DNA of 53,537 nucleotides from Obelidium mucronatum (GCA_025765595.1 JAIVFH010000193.1:1-53537), one strand, 5' to 3'. Counted from the stretch's first letter, positions 31,729-43,737 are shown. Numbers and translations are program-made. The notes: generated by a model not told the origin, from the sequence alone.

Positions 31729-32184
31729 ATGGCCAGCGCGACAACACTCCATGAGAGTGAAGTTGGTGCAAACGAGTCGTTTGGGGCATTCCGCTTTAAC
31801 CTGAGCACAAGCTCCAACTTGAATGATGGCGCGGAAGGGACCCCTGCCATTCCCGAATTTGTCGATCCTTCTCCACCACCACCTACGGGCACGGATTCTT
31901 GGTTCAAATGGATGACCAAGCTCGTTTTCAGGCACCAAGGCAAGATTGCGGTTCTGGAAACCCGCATCGCTGCCCTCAACACTCAAGCTGCCGTTGACCG
32001 TGCCCAAGCTGCCGCTGACCGTGCAAAAATTGCCGCGCTTGAAACCCAAGCTGCCGCTTTTCAAACCGAACGTGCTGCTGACCGACTTCAATTTGAAGCA
32101 GCGCTTCTTCGAATGGAGAGCCAGATACAGTTCATGCAGAATAACTGCACGTGCGGCGCTTCAAGGCAGGGTGTGCGGGCTTGA
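31729..32184 (+). CDS. Array gene copy 1 (long form), small coiled-coil protein
   Basis: Family not recognised. 151 residues. The N-terminus is acidic and polar (MASATTLHESEVGANESFGA), with EFVDPSPPPPTGTDSWFKWM in the middle, then an Ala-rich heptad coiled coil (IAALETQAAAFQTERAADRL), and the end QNNCTCGASRQGVRA with a CxC pair. There is no signal peptide or membrane segment. The ATG at 31729 was chosen because it follows the TATA-like box and A-run and has A at -3; the frame is open 37 codons farther upstream. A poly(A) signal (AATAAA) follows at about 32218. An oligomer-forming structural protein is a guess from the coiled coil. Confidence 0.7.
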   Translation: MASATTLHESEVGANESFGAFRFNLSTSSNLNDGAEGTPAIPEFVDPSPPPPTGTDSWFKWMTKLVFRHQGKIAVLETRIAALNTQAAVDRAQAAADRAKIAALETQAAAFQTERAADRLQFEAALLRMESQIQFMQNNCTCGASRQGVRA

Positions 32185-32590
32185 GAAGAATCGATTTGAA
32201 TAGCTGCGTTTTTAAGAATAAACAACGATTTTTATTATATTTCAATTTCGTAGAGTAAAATGTGGGGCGGTTTTGATAGAATAGAAAAACTGGCAGAATT
32301 GCAAGTTGGGAAAATGGCATCAAACAGTTGCCAATGACCATCTCGAATGGCGTCCAAAAAATCAATGGATTATTTTTCTTGATTCCGATTTGAGTGTCTT
32401 TTGGATCCTTGAAACTTGTCGATGTGTAGAATCCACAATTTACGAAGAATAAAACTTAGATCTCGGGACATTTTTCCTATTGGTGCGCCTCCTTCTCCAT
32501 TTTGCTATTTATAGAGCTTGTTGGTACATCGGTTTTAGTCAACAAAAAAAAACCCCAAGAATTACCACAAAGCACTTCCATATAACTAAA

Positions 32591-33046
32591 ATGGCCAGCG
32601 CGACAACACTCCATGAGAGTGAAGTTGGTGCAAACGAGTCGTTTGGGGCATTCCGCTTTAACCTGAGCACAAGCTCCAACTTGAATGATGGCGCGGAAGG
32701 GACCCCTGCCATTCCCGAATTTGTCGATCCTTCTCCACCACCACCTACGGGCACGGATTCTTGGTTCAAATGGATGACCAAGCTCGTTTTCAGGCACCAA
32801 GGCAAGATTGCGGTTCTGGAAACCCGCATCGCTGCCCTCAACACTCAAGCTGCCGTTGACCGTGCCCAAGCTGCCGCTGACCGTGCAAAAATTGCCGCGC
32901 TTGAAACCCAAGCTGCCGCTTTTCAAACCGAACGTGCTGCTGACCGACTTCAATTTGAAGCAGCGCTTCTTCGAATGGAGAGCCAGATACAGTTCATGCA
33001 GAATAACTGCACGTGCGGCGCTTCAAGGCAGGGTGTGCGGGCTTGA
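32591..33046 (+). CDS. Array gene copy 2 (long form)
   Basis: Protein of 151 residues with the same predicted sequence as copy 1, including the extra heptad AQAAADR. Flanks are also the same, so expression and function should match copy 1. Confidence 0.7.
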   Translation: MASATTLHESEVGANESFGAFRFNLSTSSNLNDGAEGTPAIPEFVDPSPPPPTGTDSWFKWMTKLVFRHQGKIAVLETRIAALNTQAAVDRAQAAADRAKIAALETQAAAFQTERAADRLQFEAALLRMESQIQFMQNNCTCGASRQGVRA

Positions 33047-33452
33047 GAAGAATCGATTTGAATAGCTGCGTTTTTAAGAATAAACAACGATTTTTATTAT
33101 ATTTCAATTTCGTAGAGTAAAATGTGGGGCGGTTTTGATAGAATAGAAAAACTGGCAGAATTGCAAGTTGGGAAAATGGCATCAAACAGTTGCCAATGAC
33201 CATCTCGAATGGCGTCCAAAAAATCAATGGATTATTTTTCTTGATTCCGATTTGAGTGTCTTTTGGATCCTTGAAACTTGTCGATGTGTAGAATCCACAA
33301 TTTACGAAGAATAAAACTTAGATCTCGGGACATTTTTCCTATTGGTGCGCCTCCTTCTCCATTTTGCTATTTATAGAGCTTGTTGGTACATCGGTTTTAG
33401 TCAACAAAAAAAAACCCCAAGAATTACCACAAAGCACTTCCATATAACTAAA

Positions 33453-33887
33453 ATGGCCAGCGCGACAACACTCCATGAGAGTGAAGTTGGTGCAAACGAG
33501 TCGTTTGGGGCATTCCGCTTTAACCTGAGCACAAGCTCCAACTTGAATGATGGCGCGGAAGGGACCCCTGCCATTCCCGAATTTGTCGATCCTTCTCCAC
33601 CACCACCTACGGGCACGGATTCTTGGTTCAAATGGATGACCAAGCTCGTTTTCAGGCACCAAGGCAAGATTGCGGTTCTGGAAACCCGCATCGCTGCCCT
33701 CAACACTCAAGCTGCCGTTGACCGTGCAAAAATTGCCGCGCTTGAAACCCAAGCTGCCGCTTTTCAAACCGAACGTGCTGCTGACCGACTTCAATTTGAA
33801 GCAGCGCTTCTTCGAATGGAGAGCCAGATACAGTTCATGCAGAATAACTGCACGTGCGGCGCTTCAAGGCAGGGTGTGCGGGCTTGA
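33453..33887 (+). CDS. Array gene copy 3 (short form)
   Basis: Protein of 144 residues. It equals copy 1 but lacks AQAAADR, one heptad of the coiled coil (21 bases, in frame). The bases around the gap (GCCGTTGACCGTGC and GCCGCTGACCGTGC in the long form) are near-direct repeats, which explains the loss by slippage or recombination. Confidence 0.7.
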   Translation: MASATTLHESEVGANESFGAFRFNLSTSSNLNDGAEGTPAIPEFVDPSPPPPTGTDSWFKWMTKLVFRHQGKIAVLETRIAALNTQAAVDRAKIAALETQAAAFQTERAADRLQFEAALLRMESQIQFMQNNCTCGASRQGVRA

Positions 33888-34293
33888 GAAGAATCGATTT
33901 GAATAGCTGCGTTTTTAAGAATAAACAACGATTTTTATTATATTTCAATTTCGTAGAGTAAAATGTGGGGCGGTTTTGATAGAATAGAAAAACTGGCAGA
34001 ATTGCAAGTTGGGAAAATGGCATCAAACAGTTGCCAATGACCATCTCGAATGGCGTCCAAAAAATCAATGGATTATTTTTCTTGATTCCGATTTGAGTGT
34101 CTTTTGGATCCTTGAAACTTGTCGATGTGTAGAATCCACAATTTACGAAGAATAAAACTTAGATCTCGGGACATTTTTCCTATTGGTGCGCCTCCTTCTC
34201 CATTTTGCTATTTATAGAGCTTGTTGGTACATCGGTTTTAGTCAACAAAAAAAAACCCCAAGAATTACCACAAAGCACTTCCATATAACTAAA

Positions 34294-34728
34294 ATGGCCA
34301 GCGCGACAACACTCCATGAGAGTGAAGTTGGTGCAAACGAGTCGTTTGGGGCATTCCGCTTTAACCTGAGCACAAGCTCCAACTTGAATGATGGCGCGGA
34401 AGGGACCCCTGCCATTCCCGAATTTGTCGATCCTTCTCCACCACCACCTACGGGCACGGATTCTTGGTTCAAATGGATGACCAAGCTCGTTTTCAGGCAC
34501 CAAGGCAAGATTGCGGTTCTGGAAACCCGCATCGCTGCCCTCAACACTCAAGCTGCCGTTGACCGTGCAAAAATTGCCGCGCTTGAAACCCAAGCTGCCG
34601 CTTTTCAAACCGAACGTGCTGCTGACCGACTTCAATTTGAAGCAGCGCTTCTTCGAATGGAGAGCCAGATACAGTTCATGCAGAATAACTGCACGTGCGG
34701 CGCTTCAAGGCAGGGTGTGCGGGCTTGA
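34294..34728 (+). CDS. Array gene copy 4 (short form)
   Basis: Protein of 144 residues, same as copy 3. Copies 3 and 4 sharing the same 21-base deletion shows that one arose from the other by duplication of a whole unit after the deletion. Confidence 0.7.
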   Translation: MASATTLHESEVGANESFGAFRFNLSTSSNLNDGAEGTPAIPEFVDPSPPPPTGTDSWFKWMTKLVFRHQGKIAVLETRIAALNTQAAVDRAKIAALETQAAAFQTERAADRLQFEAALLRMESQIQFMQNNCTCGASRQGVRA

Positions 34729-35134
34729 GAAGAATCGATTTGAATAGCTGCGTTTTTAAGAATAAACAACGATTTTTATTATATTTCAATTTCGTAGAGT
34801 AAAATGTGGGGCGGTTTTGATAGAATAGAAAAACTGGCAGAATTGCAAGTTGGGAAAATGGCATCAAACAGTTGCCAATGACCATCTCGAATGGCGTCCA
34901 AAAAATCAATGGATTATTTTTCTTGATTCCGATTTGAGTGTCTTTTGGATCCTTGAAACTTGTCGATGTGTAGAATCCACAATTTACGAAGAATAAAACT
35001 TAGATCTCGGGACATTTTTCCTATTGGTGCGCCTCCTTCTCCATTTTGCTATTTATAGAGCTTGTTGGTACATCGGTTTTAGTCAACAAAAAAAAACCCC
35101 AAGAATTACCACAAAGCACTTCCATATAACTAAA

Positions 35135-35590
35135 ATGGCCAGCGCGACAACACTCCATGAGAGTGAAGTTGGTGCAAACGAGTCGTTTGGGGCATTCCGC
35201 TTTAACCTGAGCACAAGCTCCAACTTGAATGATGGCGCGGAAGGGACCCCTGCCATTCCCGAATTTGTCGATCCTTCTCCACCACCACCTACGGGCACGG
35301 ATTCTTGGTTCAAATGGATGACCAAGCTCGTTTTCAGGCACCAAGGCAAGATTGCGGTTCTGGAAACCCGCATCGCTGCCCTCAACACTCAAGCTGCCGT
35401 TGACCGTGCCCAAGCTGCCGCTGACCGTGCAAAAATTGCCGCGCTTGAAACCCAAGCTGCCGCTTTTCAAACCGAACGTGCTGCTGACCGACTTCAATTT
35501 GAAGCAGCGCTTCTTCGAATGGAGAGCCAGATACAGTTCATGCAGAATAACTGCACGTGCGGCGCTTCAAGGCAGGGTGTGCGGGCTTGA
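35135..35590 (+). CDS. Array gene copy 5 (long form)
   Basis: Protein of 151 residues, same as copies 1 and 2. It is the last unit; its 3' flank matches the others up to about 35826 and then diverges into the 3' end of the peptidase gene on the opposite strand. Confidence 0.7.
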   Translation: MASATTLHESEVGANESFGAFRFNLSTSSNLNDGAEGTPAIPEFVDPSPPPPTGTDSWFKWMTKLVFRHQGKIAVLETRIAALNTQAAVDRAQAAADRAKIAALETQAAAFQTERAADRLQFEAALLRMESQIQFMQNNCTCGASRQGVRA

Positions 35591-35923
35591 GAAGAATCGA
35601 TTTGAATAGCTGCGTTTTTAAGAATAAACAACGATTTTTATTATATTTCAATTTCGTAGAGTAAAATGTGGGGCGGTTTTGATAGAATAGAAAAACTGGC
35701 AGAATTGCAAGTTGGGAAAATGGCATCAAACAGTTGCCAATGACCATCTCGAATGGCGTCCAAAAAATCAATGGATTATTTTTCTTGATTCCGATTTGAG
35801 TGTCTTTTGGATCCTTGAAACTTGTCAATGTGCAAAATACAAGGGCACAGAATTCTCACAAAAACAAAATTTATACTGTGTTTTTTATTTCGACTTTGAC
35901 CTTGGTGTCAAGCAAGGTTGAGT

Positions 35924-37838
35924 TCAATTATACTTGGCAATCAGGTTCGCCAGTAATTCAGCTCCACTCTTTTCTGTGACAAAAGCCTTGACTGCTGAGC
36001 TCGGACCTTGGAAAATTGGAATACCATCGACTTTACACTTTGCGCCCTTTTCCGGGTAGGTTCCATTCGTGAAAAGTTGTTGAGTGTAACCAAGGGTACA
36101 TGAGCTTATTTGGGAGCTTGAACAATGACCGTAGCCGTCCTGTTGGAGAAGAACCGCGTTTCCTGCCATAATGCGCTCAACGGCTTTGGCGTGGCGTAAA
36201 GGCGTGACAGGATCCAGTGTGTTTCCAATAATGAGGAGCTGTTTTTTGTTGCCGCCATTAGTTATACATGCGTCAATTTTAAATCGCATCAATTTTAAAT
36301 TGCAAATACCTTATTCTTCAACTTTTTGTTCCAAGGACCAGAGAATCGTTCAGCAGCCTGGGTTGGCCAGTATTTACAAACCAAATACGACCAAATCATA
36401 GACTGTCCCGCAAAACTAATTTTATCGGCTTTTTTTGCAGCAGCCTTCCAGATATTCAAATCCGCGTCATTTCCCTTGGAATCAGCACATATAACTGCGT
36501 TGAAACCCATATCCTCAGCAAACAGTGCAGCTGGGCAAGTACTTAAATCAGATAGCCCCAAGTTGAAAAGAAGCGTCGGATCTCCAGAAATCGCATCCGC
36601 GAAAGCTTGAGCGAGAGTTGGCCACTTGTAAGGGGTGTACATGGCGTCAAGAAGAACTTTTTCGGCACGGGAGACATCCAAAATCCCAGGTACTTCTCCA
36701 TTCTTGACAGCTAATGGTTTGGTTTCAAGTTTTTTGAGAAACTTGCGGACTCTTTTTGCTGATGACATCTCGTTGGCTTTTGCAAGCGGGCAGCTTTTAG
36801 GGCCTGCAATGTCACACTCTTTTCCAAACGCGTCAAGAAGCTGTTCCAAATCGGCAGTATCATCATTCATTGAAAATAGAGGCTCGGTCATGTATCTTTA
36901 AAAATATTACGTTTAACAGCGGCAAAAAGAAACGAACCTAAGGCACTCACCCAGCAACACTCATAACACCATCAATAACTGCGCGGCCTAGACGGTCGGG
37001 AAACATATTGGCATAAACAACTCCCAAAGTGGACCCGTAAGAGAATCCATAATAGTTCAAAACTTCCTCTCCAAGCGCTTTACGAATCTCATCCATGTCG
37101 CGAGCAACGTATGACGTTCCCAAATACGGTAAAATGTCTTTACTGTAGATACCTGAAGTAATTTTCAAATGATTACTATTTGTCAGCACAGTTATGAATC
37201 AAATAATGCGGTACCACAGCCATTTGCCAAGGCCTCTTGCGTTCCTGCATACGCTGTTAGCGAGGTGTCAGATCCGGCAGAAAACGGGGGAGTCAAAACC
37301 GAGGCTTGCGCCGTAAAATAGGCGTGATGCAATGGAGTCTTGAAGCAGGAAACTGGTGCAGATTCTCCCATTCCACGAGGATCTTAGAAGAAGGATTATT
37401 GAATTGCTCTGCATTGATACGTTTTTGATAGCAAAAACTGTTCTTGCTTACCAAAACCAAGGATATCATAGCGTCCACCCGTCATGAAGGATGCGTATTC
37501 ACCGCCTTGGAAAATGACAGACTTTCCAGGTGCTCCTGGTCCCCCAAAGTTGAAAGCGATTGTTCCCAGCGATGGAAGAATTTGCGCCTTGTACAGCGAG
37601 ACTGCAATATCAATTGTCTTTGACGACGTACGCTAAAGTAAGTTTAGTGCACATGAATTCAATCCACAACAAGGCAAGGGCAGAATCTTACATTGGAATA
37701 GTCTAAAGGAACAGTAAGCGAACCACATTTGAAGTTTCCTTCATCTTTTCCTGGGCAGGACTTCCAATTGAAAGAAGAGGCTTGGGCGAGTGCTAGCGAG
37801 GCACTCGAAAGAGTAAGGAGCAGAGTAGAGAGTTCCAT
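35924..37838 (-). CDS. Secreted serine peptidase/hydrolase, alpha/beta fold, TAP-like C-terminus
   Basis: The signal peptide [20 protein letters not shown] opens the protein. Five or six exons follow. Landmarks: [32 protein letters not shown] (oxyanion region), [14 protein letters not shown], the nucleophile elbow [11 protein letters not shown], the acid in [16 protein letters not shown] and the His in [10 protein letters not shown]. This order (Ser, Asp, His) and the C-terminal TAP-like block (Abhydrolase_4, Pfam PF08386) match fungal and Streptomyces tripeptidyl-aminopeptidase-like enzymes. Even Cys numbers around the C-terminus (SSCTLG, KCKVDG) suit a secreted protein. Extracellular peptide use is inferred. 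Introns are short, near 37820-37640, 37440-37380, 37240-37150, 36945-36890 and 36300-36250. Confidence 0.85.
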
Positions 37839-38567
37839 AGTTTTTTGTTCTTAATTTTACGATTGTTTATTGTTGGCCCTATTTATTTATATTGACCAGC
37901 ACTCAAACGGCACATCAAAAAAAAAAGGAAAAAAAAATTGGCACTCAAATTTGAAAGTGTTGTTGACAGCCACACAAGATCTGCAAGTAAGCCTGATGTG
38001 ATTACCAACCGCTGAGCCATTAATACACTATCTTTTCTTTAGACTTATCAAGACAAGGTATCGTATACTCGTTCCACAATTCCTCGGCCAAACAATGCCC
38101 ATATAATTCATCCTTGTTCATCTGTTAGATCACTTCATCAGGAGGATGGCTTTCATGACAGACGGAGAATGGTCAAGGAACAATTTGGGCCATCCAAATC
38201 TATGATCTCCATATTGCAAGCATTGAATGAAGAATGAACAATGAACAAAATGTGCAATATTTCAACCAAAAACGGCTCTCTCCTCAAGATTGATAGGAGT
38301 TACGACCGGAGATATCAAAAGGGCGGAAATTTCAGTGGATGGCAACGTTTTTAACTCAGATATATCAAAACAAAGTTATCGAAAGGCTTCCTCGCTCATT
38401 ACCTGCTTTCGATTTGTGTTTCGTTTGTTCGAGCAGGAAACTTCCAAAAAGAAGGCTCAAGCGAGTCAATTTTTTCAAGGGATTTCAAATAAATTGGCTG
38501 TATTCTTTAAAGAAAAGTGAATGAAGGTGATAAAATCCGGGATACTGAGGCAGCGAGAATAATACAC
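37839..38567. other. Intergenic region without a recognised gene
   Basis: About 730 bp between the peptidase start and the PP1 stop. It has an A-rich spot (about 37917-37937) and an open frame of 76 codons (38290-38520) that has no recognisable domain and no neighbouring support. I do not call a gene here. Confidence 0.4.
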
Positions 38568-39849
<1,282 letters not shown>

Positions 39850-40026
39850 TACTTCTTGGACTGGGGCAAATCACGCTGAATTTTTTATAAAGAACAACGG
39901 CAATCTCATTGATTGACGACGGTGTAGGAAAACGAGAGGAACCAGAAATAATAGACTGCAGCCAAGGATATAAATGTATCAACAGTGTCTGATTTATTTG
40001 TTTTTGCTGCTAATCGTATCACTCAA

Positions 40027-41258
40027 ATGGGCCTCTGCAAATGCCGCAACGTCACGAATCTATTGTAAGATCACAACTAGCTGATCCGCGAGACATATGC
40101 AATGAAGAATGAGCTCTGACTAAACCCACTCAGCTGCTTTGAACATCGAAAGAATGTCTGTGAAAAGTGTATCGTCTCTGACCACTACAAGGTATGAAGG
40201 CTCGGAGTATTTTTATTAAAATCCCTGCCTTATTAACACATATAACTAGTGTGTTGGTAAGCGTATGAATGGGGGAACTCAAAGTATGATGGGCCATGGA
40301 TAGCTGAATGCATATTCGAACAATTACAGTCAAATCGTATCTGCAGTGGCTCCAGGACTCGGACTATGATGCTTCTTGTCAAATTTGCTCTCAATCTTTA
40401 GAGCAGGGCGAATTATTGCGTTTGTCTTGCTTAGGTACAAACATGTCTGACCACTGTCAACTTGTGAATCTTGAACGCTCTATGGCTTTACTTCAGACAT
40501 CTTCCACTTGAAATGCGTCAATGATATGTGCAGCAAACTGCCTGAAACAACAGCTCCTGCAGGTTATGCATGCCCAGTGTGCAACGTGAGGACAAAAGCT
40601 ACAATTCTGGGTGGACTGATCTTTCGGTTTCCGATTTGTTCTGTACAGGCAGCTATCATTCCTCCAGATAATGTGAATACGCAAATCGCTGAGTTAGTCC
40701 GATCCGCGTTTTCATCGGCAAAATGGGCTCAGAATATTTTGCCCAGCAAGAGAACGGTTGTTATAGCACATACATTTAACTCTCATGATCATAGCCGACT
40801 TATGATATTAAATTTCTCCAGGTTGTCCCTCTTCCCGAAACATCCCTACAACGAAACGCCCATGTCACAACAACACCCGCTGTCATTTCGAACGTGGAGC
40901 AAGCAAGGTCTACGACTGTTTCCATTGATTCTGGTGAGGCATTTGAGTAATTAAGTATCAAGGTATATCCGTTGAATTTTTTTTGATATGGTTGCAAGGA
41001 ATCCTGCCTCCCAAGAAAGTCACCACCAAAGCGTCTTCAGGATCGATTAGAGACGGAGACGATGACAAATACAAGCTTGGATCCGAAAGATCATCCACTA
41101 GTTGGTTGGTTTTTTCTTGCTATGCTTACGTACATCACTCTTCATTAATTGTTTCTCAAAGGGCACCACGAGGACGCTTTTTATCTCCAAAGAGGCTGGC
41201 TGTGGGGCTGGGTATTCTAACGGCCATGATTATTTTCCTCTACTATTTCATTATCTGA
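40027..41258 (+). CDS. ZFPL1: ZFPL1-type Golgi zinc-finger membrane protein
   Basis: ZFPL1 is a cis-Golgi integral membrane protein needed for Golgi integrity in animals. Exon junctions give MGLCKCRNVTNLF|CFEHRK, NVCEKCIVSDHYK|CVV, KSYLQWLQDSDYDASCQICS and GELLRLSC, then KCVNDMCSKLPETTAPAGYA and CPVCN. This reproduces the paired B-box-like and RING-like zinc fingers of the family in order. A later region with IPPDNVNTQIAELVRSAFSS follows, then a variable linker and a C-terminal membrane anchor (LAVGLGILTAMIIFLYYFII). About seven exons with short introns. Divergent from PP1 (177 bp between starts) and convergent with cornichon. Confidence 0.87.
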
Positions 41259-41345
41259 GTCGTAAGATGGGAATAAGAATGTTTAAAATATTACAAGATC
41301 TCCTTAAGTTACACAATATCTCCTTAAGCAGTACTTTTGGACTCT

Positions 41346-41924
41346 TTATTTGTCCTTCAAGAGGCCCACGATCATACAGTATAAATAGAAGAAGAAACTG
41401 AGGAGGTAAAACGCCAGTTTGAAGAAACACTCCTTCTTGTGTTGAGGGAGGGTTTTGAAAATCTCTGTTGCATCATAGGTATATCTGTGGTTGATAATTC
41501 TAAACCAATAACCAAGTTAAAAATCCGTCTAACTCTGTGGGGTGATTTTTTCCCTACTTGTTGACATTGAGAGCTACGAGCGGTAAGTTCAACAACAGAG
41601 AGATCCAGGCACCATTCACCAAAAATACAAGTGCGAGAATTGCGTGTCCGATGTTTTCGGGGAGAACGAACTGGGATAGTTTTGGTGTTTTAGCAACCAT
41701 TTTTTATGGTGAGTGTAGTTCTTCCCTCACCTGGTTGAGCTTATTGCAGAGATCGATTGGATTAATGTAGTCACATTCGAGATCGGAAAACATGATAATC
41801 TATGCGAAAGCTCGTGTCAATCAGTCGTGCTCTTGTTTCGTTTTTGATTTCAATGAGTGCTCACAAAAAAGACCATGGTGAAGAGCAGCACAGCGGCCAT
41901 TACGACGGCAAACAGAAACAGCCA
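41346..41924 (-). CDS. ERV14: Cornichon/Erv14 ER-export cargo receptor
   Basis: Erv14/cornichon helps load membrane cargo into COPII vesicles. The minus strand gives WLFLFAVVMAAVLLFTMVFF, an intron, then IIMFSDLECDYINPIDLCNK (family motif SDLExDYINPIxLCxKLN), a further intron, FVLPENIGHAILALVFLVNG followed by WISLLLNLPLVALNVNK, another intron, and YDATEIFKTLPQHKKECFFK with LAFYLLSFFYLYCMIVGLL. The stop is at 41348-41346. The first Met exon was not located; an acceptor AG sits directly before the Trp codon at 41924, so a short exon should lie within the next 200 bp. Three membrane segments, as usual. Confidence 0.85.
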
Positions 41925-42142
41925 CTATGGTTTTCAGTCGAAGAAACTATATTAGGCTGAAGATAATTGGGACTCGATCGCTCCGACGTACAGCTTCTCC
42001 AGTCATTTTCGGATTGTCTTAAGACTGAATTTATTGAACAGAATTATCACTTATTTAGAAACAAAGGATCATCACAGTTTGGAATTTGTTTTCGGAGCGG
42101 CAACCTGCTTTGCTTCTTGAAGTCTTTGACCAGCGAATCGAA

Positions 42143-43120
42143 ATGTCAAAAACTTCACAGTTTAAAAGCGGAACAATACTCCCGTTCTCACGATGCACCA
42201 TTGTTTTAACAACAATGCAAGCCGAAATCCAGTTGCTACCCAACCCATCAGCTACAATTACTGGCACAGATGGTACCATGCAAATAGGAGTCCTCAATGG
42301 CAAAACTCCCGCAAACATGTTCCAGGCAGTGCATGAAAATCAGCATATTGCATTCTGTGTCTATGGAATACAATTTCTTTTGGCTCTTTTGGGAATCGCG
42401 TCTGTCGCGGCATTTCTGATATTCATACGACAACGCGTCCCCAGCCCCAGACACATGATCACGCCCAAAACACTGACATTGCTTTTGCTTGGGATGTCAG
42501 GGACTGCTTATTTTATTGCACATGGTTTCTTTTTTTACTCAATGTCTCCGTCCGCAAGAGTCGCTTCGAATTGTCTATTTGTGGTGTACCAAGCAATCAC
42601 GCTCATTTATTCTTGGATACGAGCTTCTGAAGTGTTTCGCCGGAATGTGAGTAATTCAGTGTATATGACTTTTCAGTGTATCCTCTGTGTGGGAGTTGCG
42701 TTCATGGTTGTGCCTCTTGTATTGGCGCTTTTGGATAACGTTGGCAAGGAGTGGACGTTGCTGGCGATTGGGATTTCAGTCTGTTGTGTCTTTGCATTGG
42801 ATCTCTTCTATTCGTACAATTACATTCGGCAGATCTTTGAAATTACGTTACAAATTGTGGATTTGAAGGGAATGGAAACGCGTTCGATTTTGTATTTTGG
42901 GATTATTGCGAGATATGGGATTGTGACATCTTGTTTGATGTTGCTGGGATGTGGATGGTTTTGGGCATATGTCTGGTTCACGCGTTTTCCTACTCGGAGT
43001 GTGTATCTTTTTGCGGCATCTGTGATTTTAATGGATCTGTTTTTGTATTTGGTTGGATTGTCACTGTTTTTGATGAAAGCAAGGTTGGTTTTGTTGCAAG
43101 AGTCATCAATTCGTTCGTAA
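42143..43120 (+). CDS. Seven-transmembrane protein, family not recognised
   Basis: Intronless, 325 residues from the Met at 42143; the frame is open 19 codons farther upstream. An N-terminal segment of about 75 polar residues precedes seven hydrophobic stretches, starting around FLLALLGIASVAAFLIFI, LTLLLLGMSGTAYFIAHGFF, NCLFVVYQAITLIYSWI, ILCVGVAFMVVPLVLALL, WTLLAIGISVCCVFALDLFY, FGIIARYGIVTSCLMLLGCG and YLFAASVILMDLFLYLVGLS. The topology suggests a GPCR-like receptor with the N-terminus outside, but no known GPCR class signature is visible. No signal peptide. A damaged tandem copy follows directly. Confidence 0.68.
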   Translation: MSKTSQFKSGTILPFSRCTIVLTTMQAEIQLLPNPSATITGTDGTMQIGVLNGKTPANMFQAVHENQHIAFCVYGIQFLLALLGIASVAAFLIFIRQRVPSPRHMITPKTLTLLLLGMSGTAYFIAHGFFFYSMSPSARVASNCLFVVYQAITLIYSWIRASEVFRRNVSNSVYMTFQCILCVGVAFMVVPLVLALLDNVGKEWTLLAIGISVCCVFALDLFYSYNYIRQIFEITLQIVDLKGMETRSILYFGIIARYGIVTSCLMLLGCGWFWAYVWFTRFPTRSVYLFAASVILMDLFLYLVGLSLFLMKARLVLLQESSIRS

Positions 43121-43153
43121 CTTCAAGAAAATATATTAAATAAAGAAACTAGA

Positions 43154-43737
43154 ATGCCAGTCGAGCTAATTTTCGTTGCGCGTTCATTGTGTTCTAAACC
43201 GTTCAAAATCCAACCATGCCTTCAGGTTTTCGCGTTGATAAATGATGACGTTATTAGTAGCGCGACACCAGTTCCGGCAGTCAAATATACGAATAATTCT
43301 CTGGAAATGGTTTTGAGACTTCACGATGATCATGGCAGCCAATTTATTTTGGCAATCATCTCAGTTCTATCTGGAATAATTTTCCTGGCTTTTATCCACC
43401 GCCAAGTTCACGATGTTAAACAGATATTTACCCGAAAACGATGCTTTTACTTCCGTTGGGTACTGGAGGGGCAATCTACTTTTCTGCTCAAGGCGTCTAC
43501 ACTACTCCCTTCGGAAACATCGCGAATTGTTGCGGACTGTTGCTTGGTGATAATTGAGGCAATCGCTTTGGTTTATTCTTTGGATTGTACCAAGGAAGAG
43601 ATACTTCTCCATTTGTTTACACGGCTTCTCAATACGCGACAGTGGTATTCATGATCGTGCCGCTCACTTTTGCACTTTTGCAAATGATTGATATGTGGAC
43701 GTTGCTTGCATTTGAATTCTCGTTCCTTCTTCAATAA
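43154..43737 (+). pseudogene. Truncated, frame-broken tandem copy of the 7TM gene
   Basis: Sequence matches the upstream 7TM gene in order but across changing frames: QFILAIISVLSGIIFLAFIH (TM1), PKTMLLLPLGTGGAIYF (TM2), IVADCCLVIIEAIALVYSL (TM3), YATVVFMIVPLTFALL (TM4) and MWTLLAFEFSFLLQ (start of TM5), then a stop. TM6 and TM7 are missing altogether, so this is more than base-calling error. The stop lies 19 bp before the CSN7 start codon, so CSN7 probably draws its promoter from this dead copy. Confidence 0.7.

Larger units (their letters stand above)
31564..35833 (+). repeat. Five-copy head-to-tail tandem array, unit 841-862 bp
   Basis: Units begin with GTAGAATCCACAATTTACGA at 31564, 32426, 33288, 34129 and 34970. 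Copies 1, 2 and 5 have the 862-bp form; copies 3 and 4 are 841 bp, missing exactly 21 bp inside the coding sequence. Elsewhere I saw no differences by eye. The whole unit (TATA-like box, gene, 3' flank) is repeated, and the last unit decays at about 35826-35833. This implies recent unequal crossing-over or ongoing homogenisation. Confidence 0.95.

Noticed and set aside
31615..35497. Open frames of 151-158 codons on the minus strand in each array unit
   Set aside because: They mirror the plus-strand gene, recur only because the unit recurs, and lack a sensible start context, domain or poly(A) signal. The plus strand has the TATA-like box and AATAAA.
31564..35833. CRISPR-like array or satellite DNA
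   Set aside because: Units are 841-862 bp, contain a gene with promoter-like and poly(A) signals, and have no spacers.
37995..38025. tRNA-like D-arm words (ACCAACCGCTGAGCC on the plus strand)
   Set aside because: No T arm or acceptor stem pairs at the right distance.
38290..38520. Possible small gene of 76 codons between the peptidase and PP1
   Set aside because: No domain, no paralogue, no promoter signal; a frame of this length is expected by chance.
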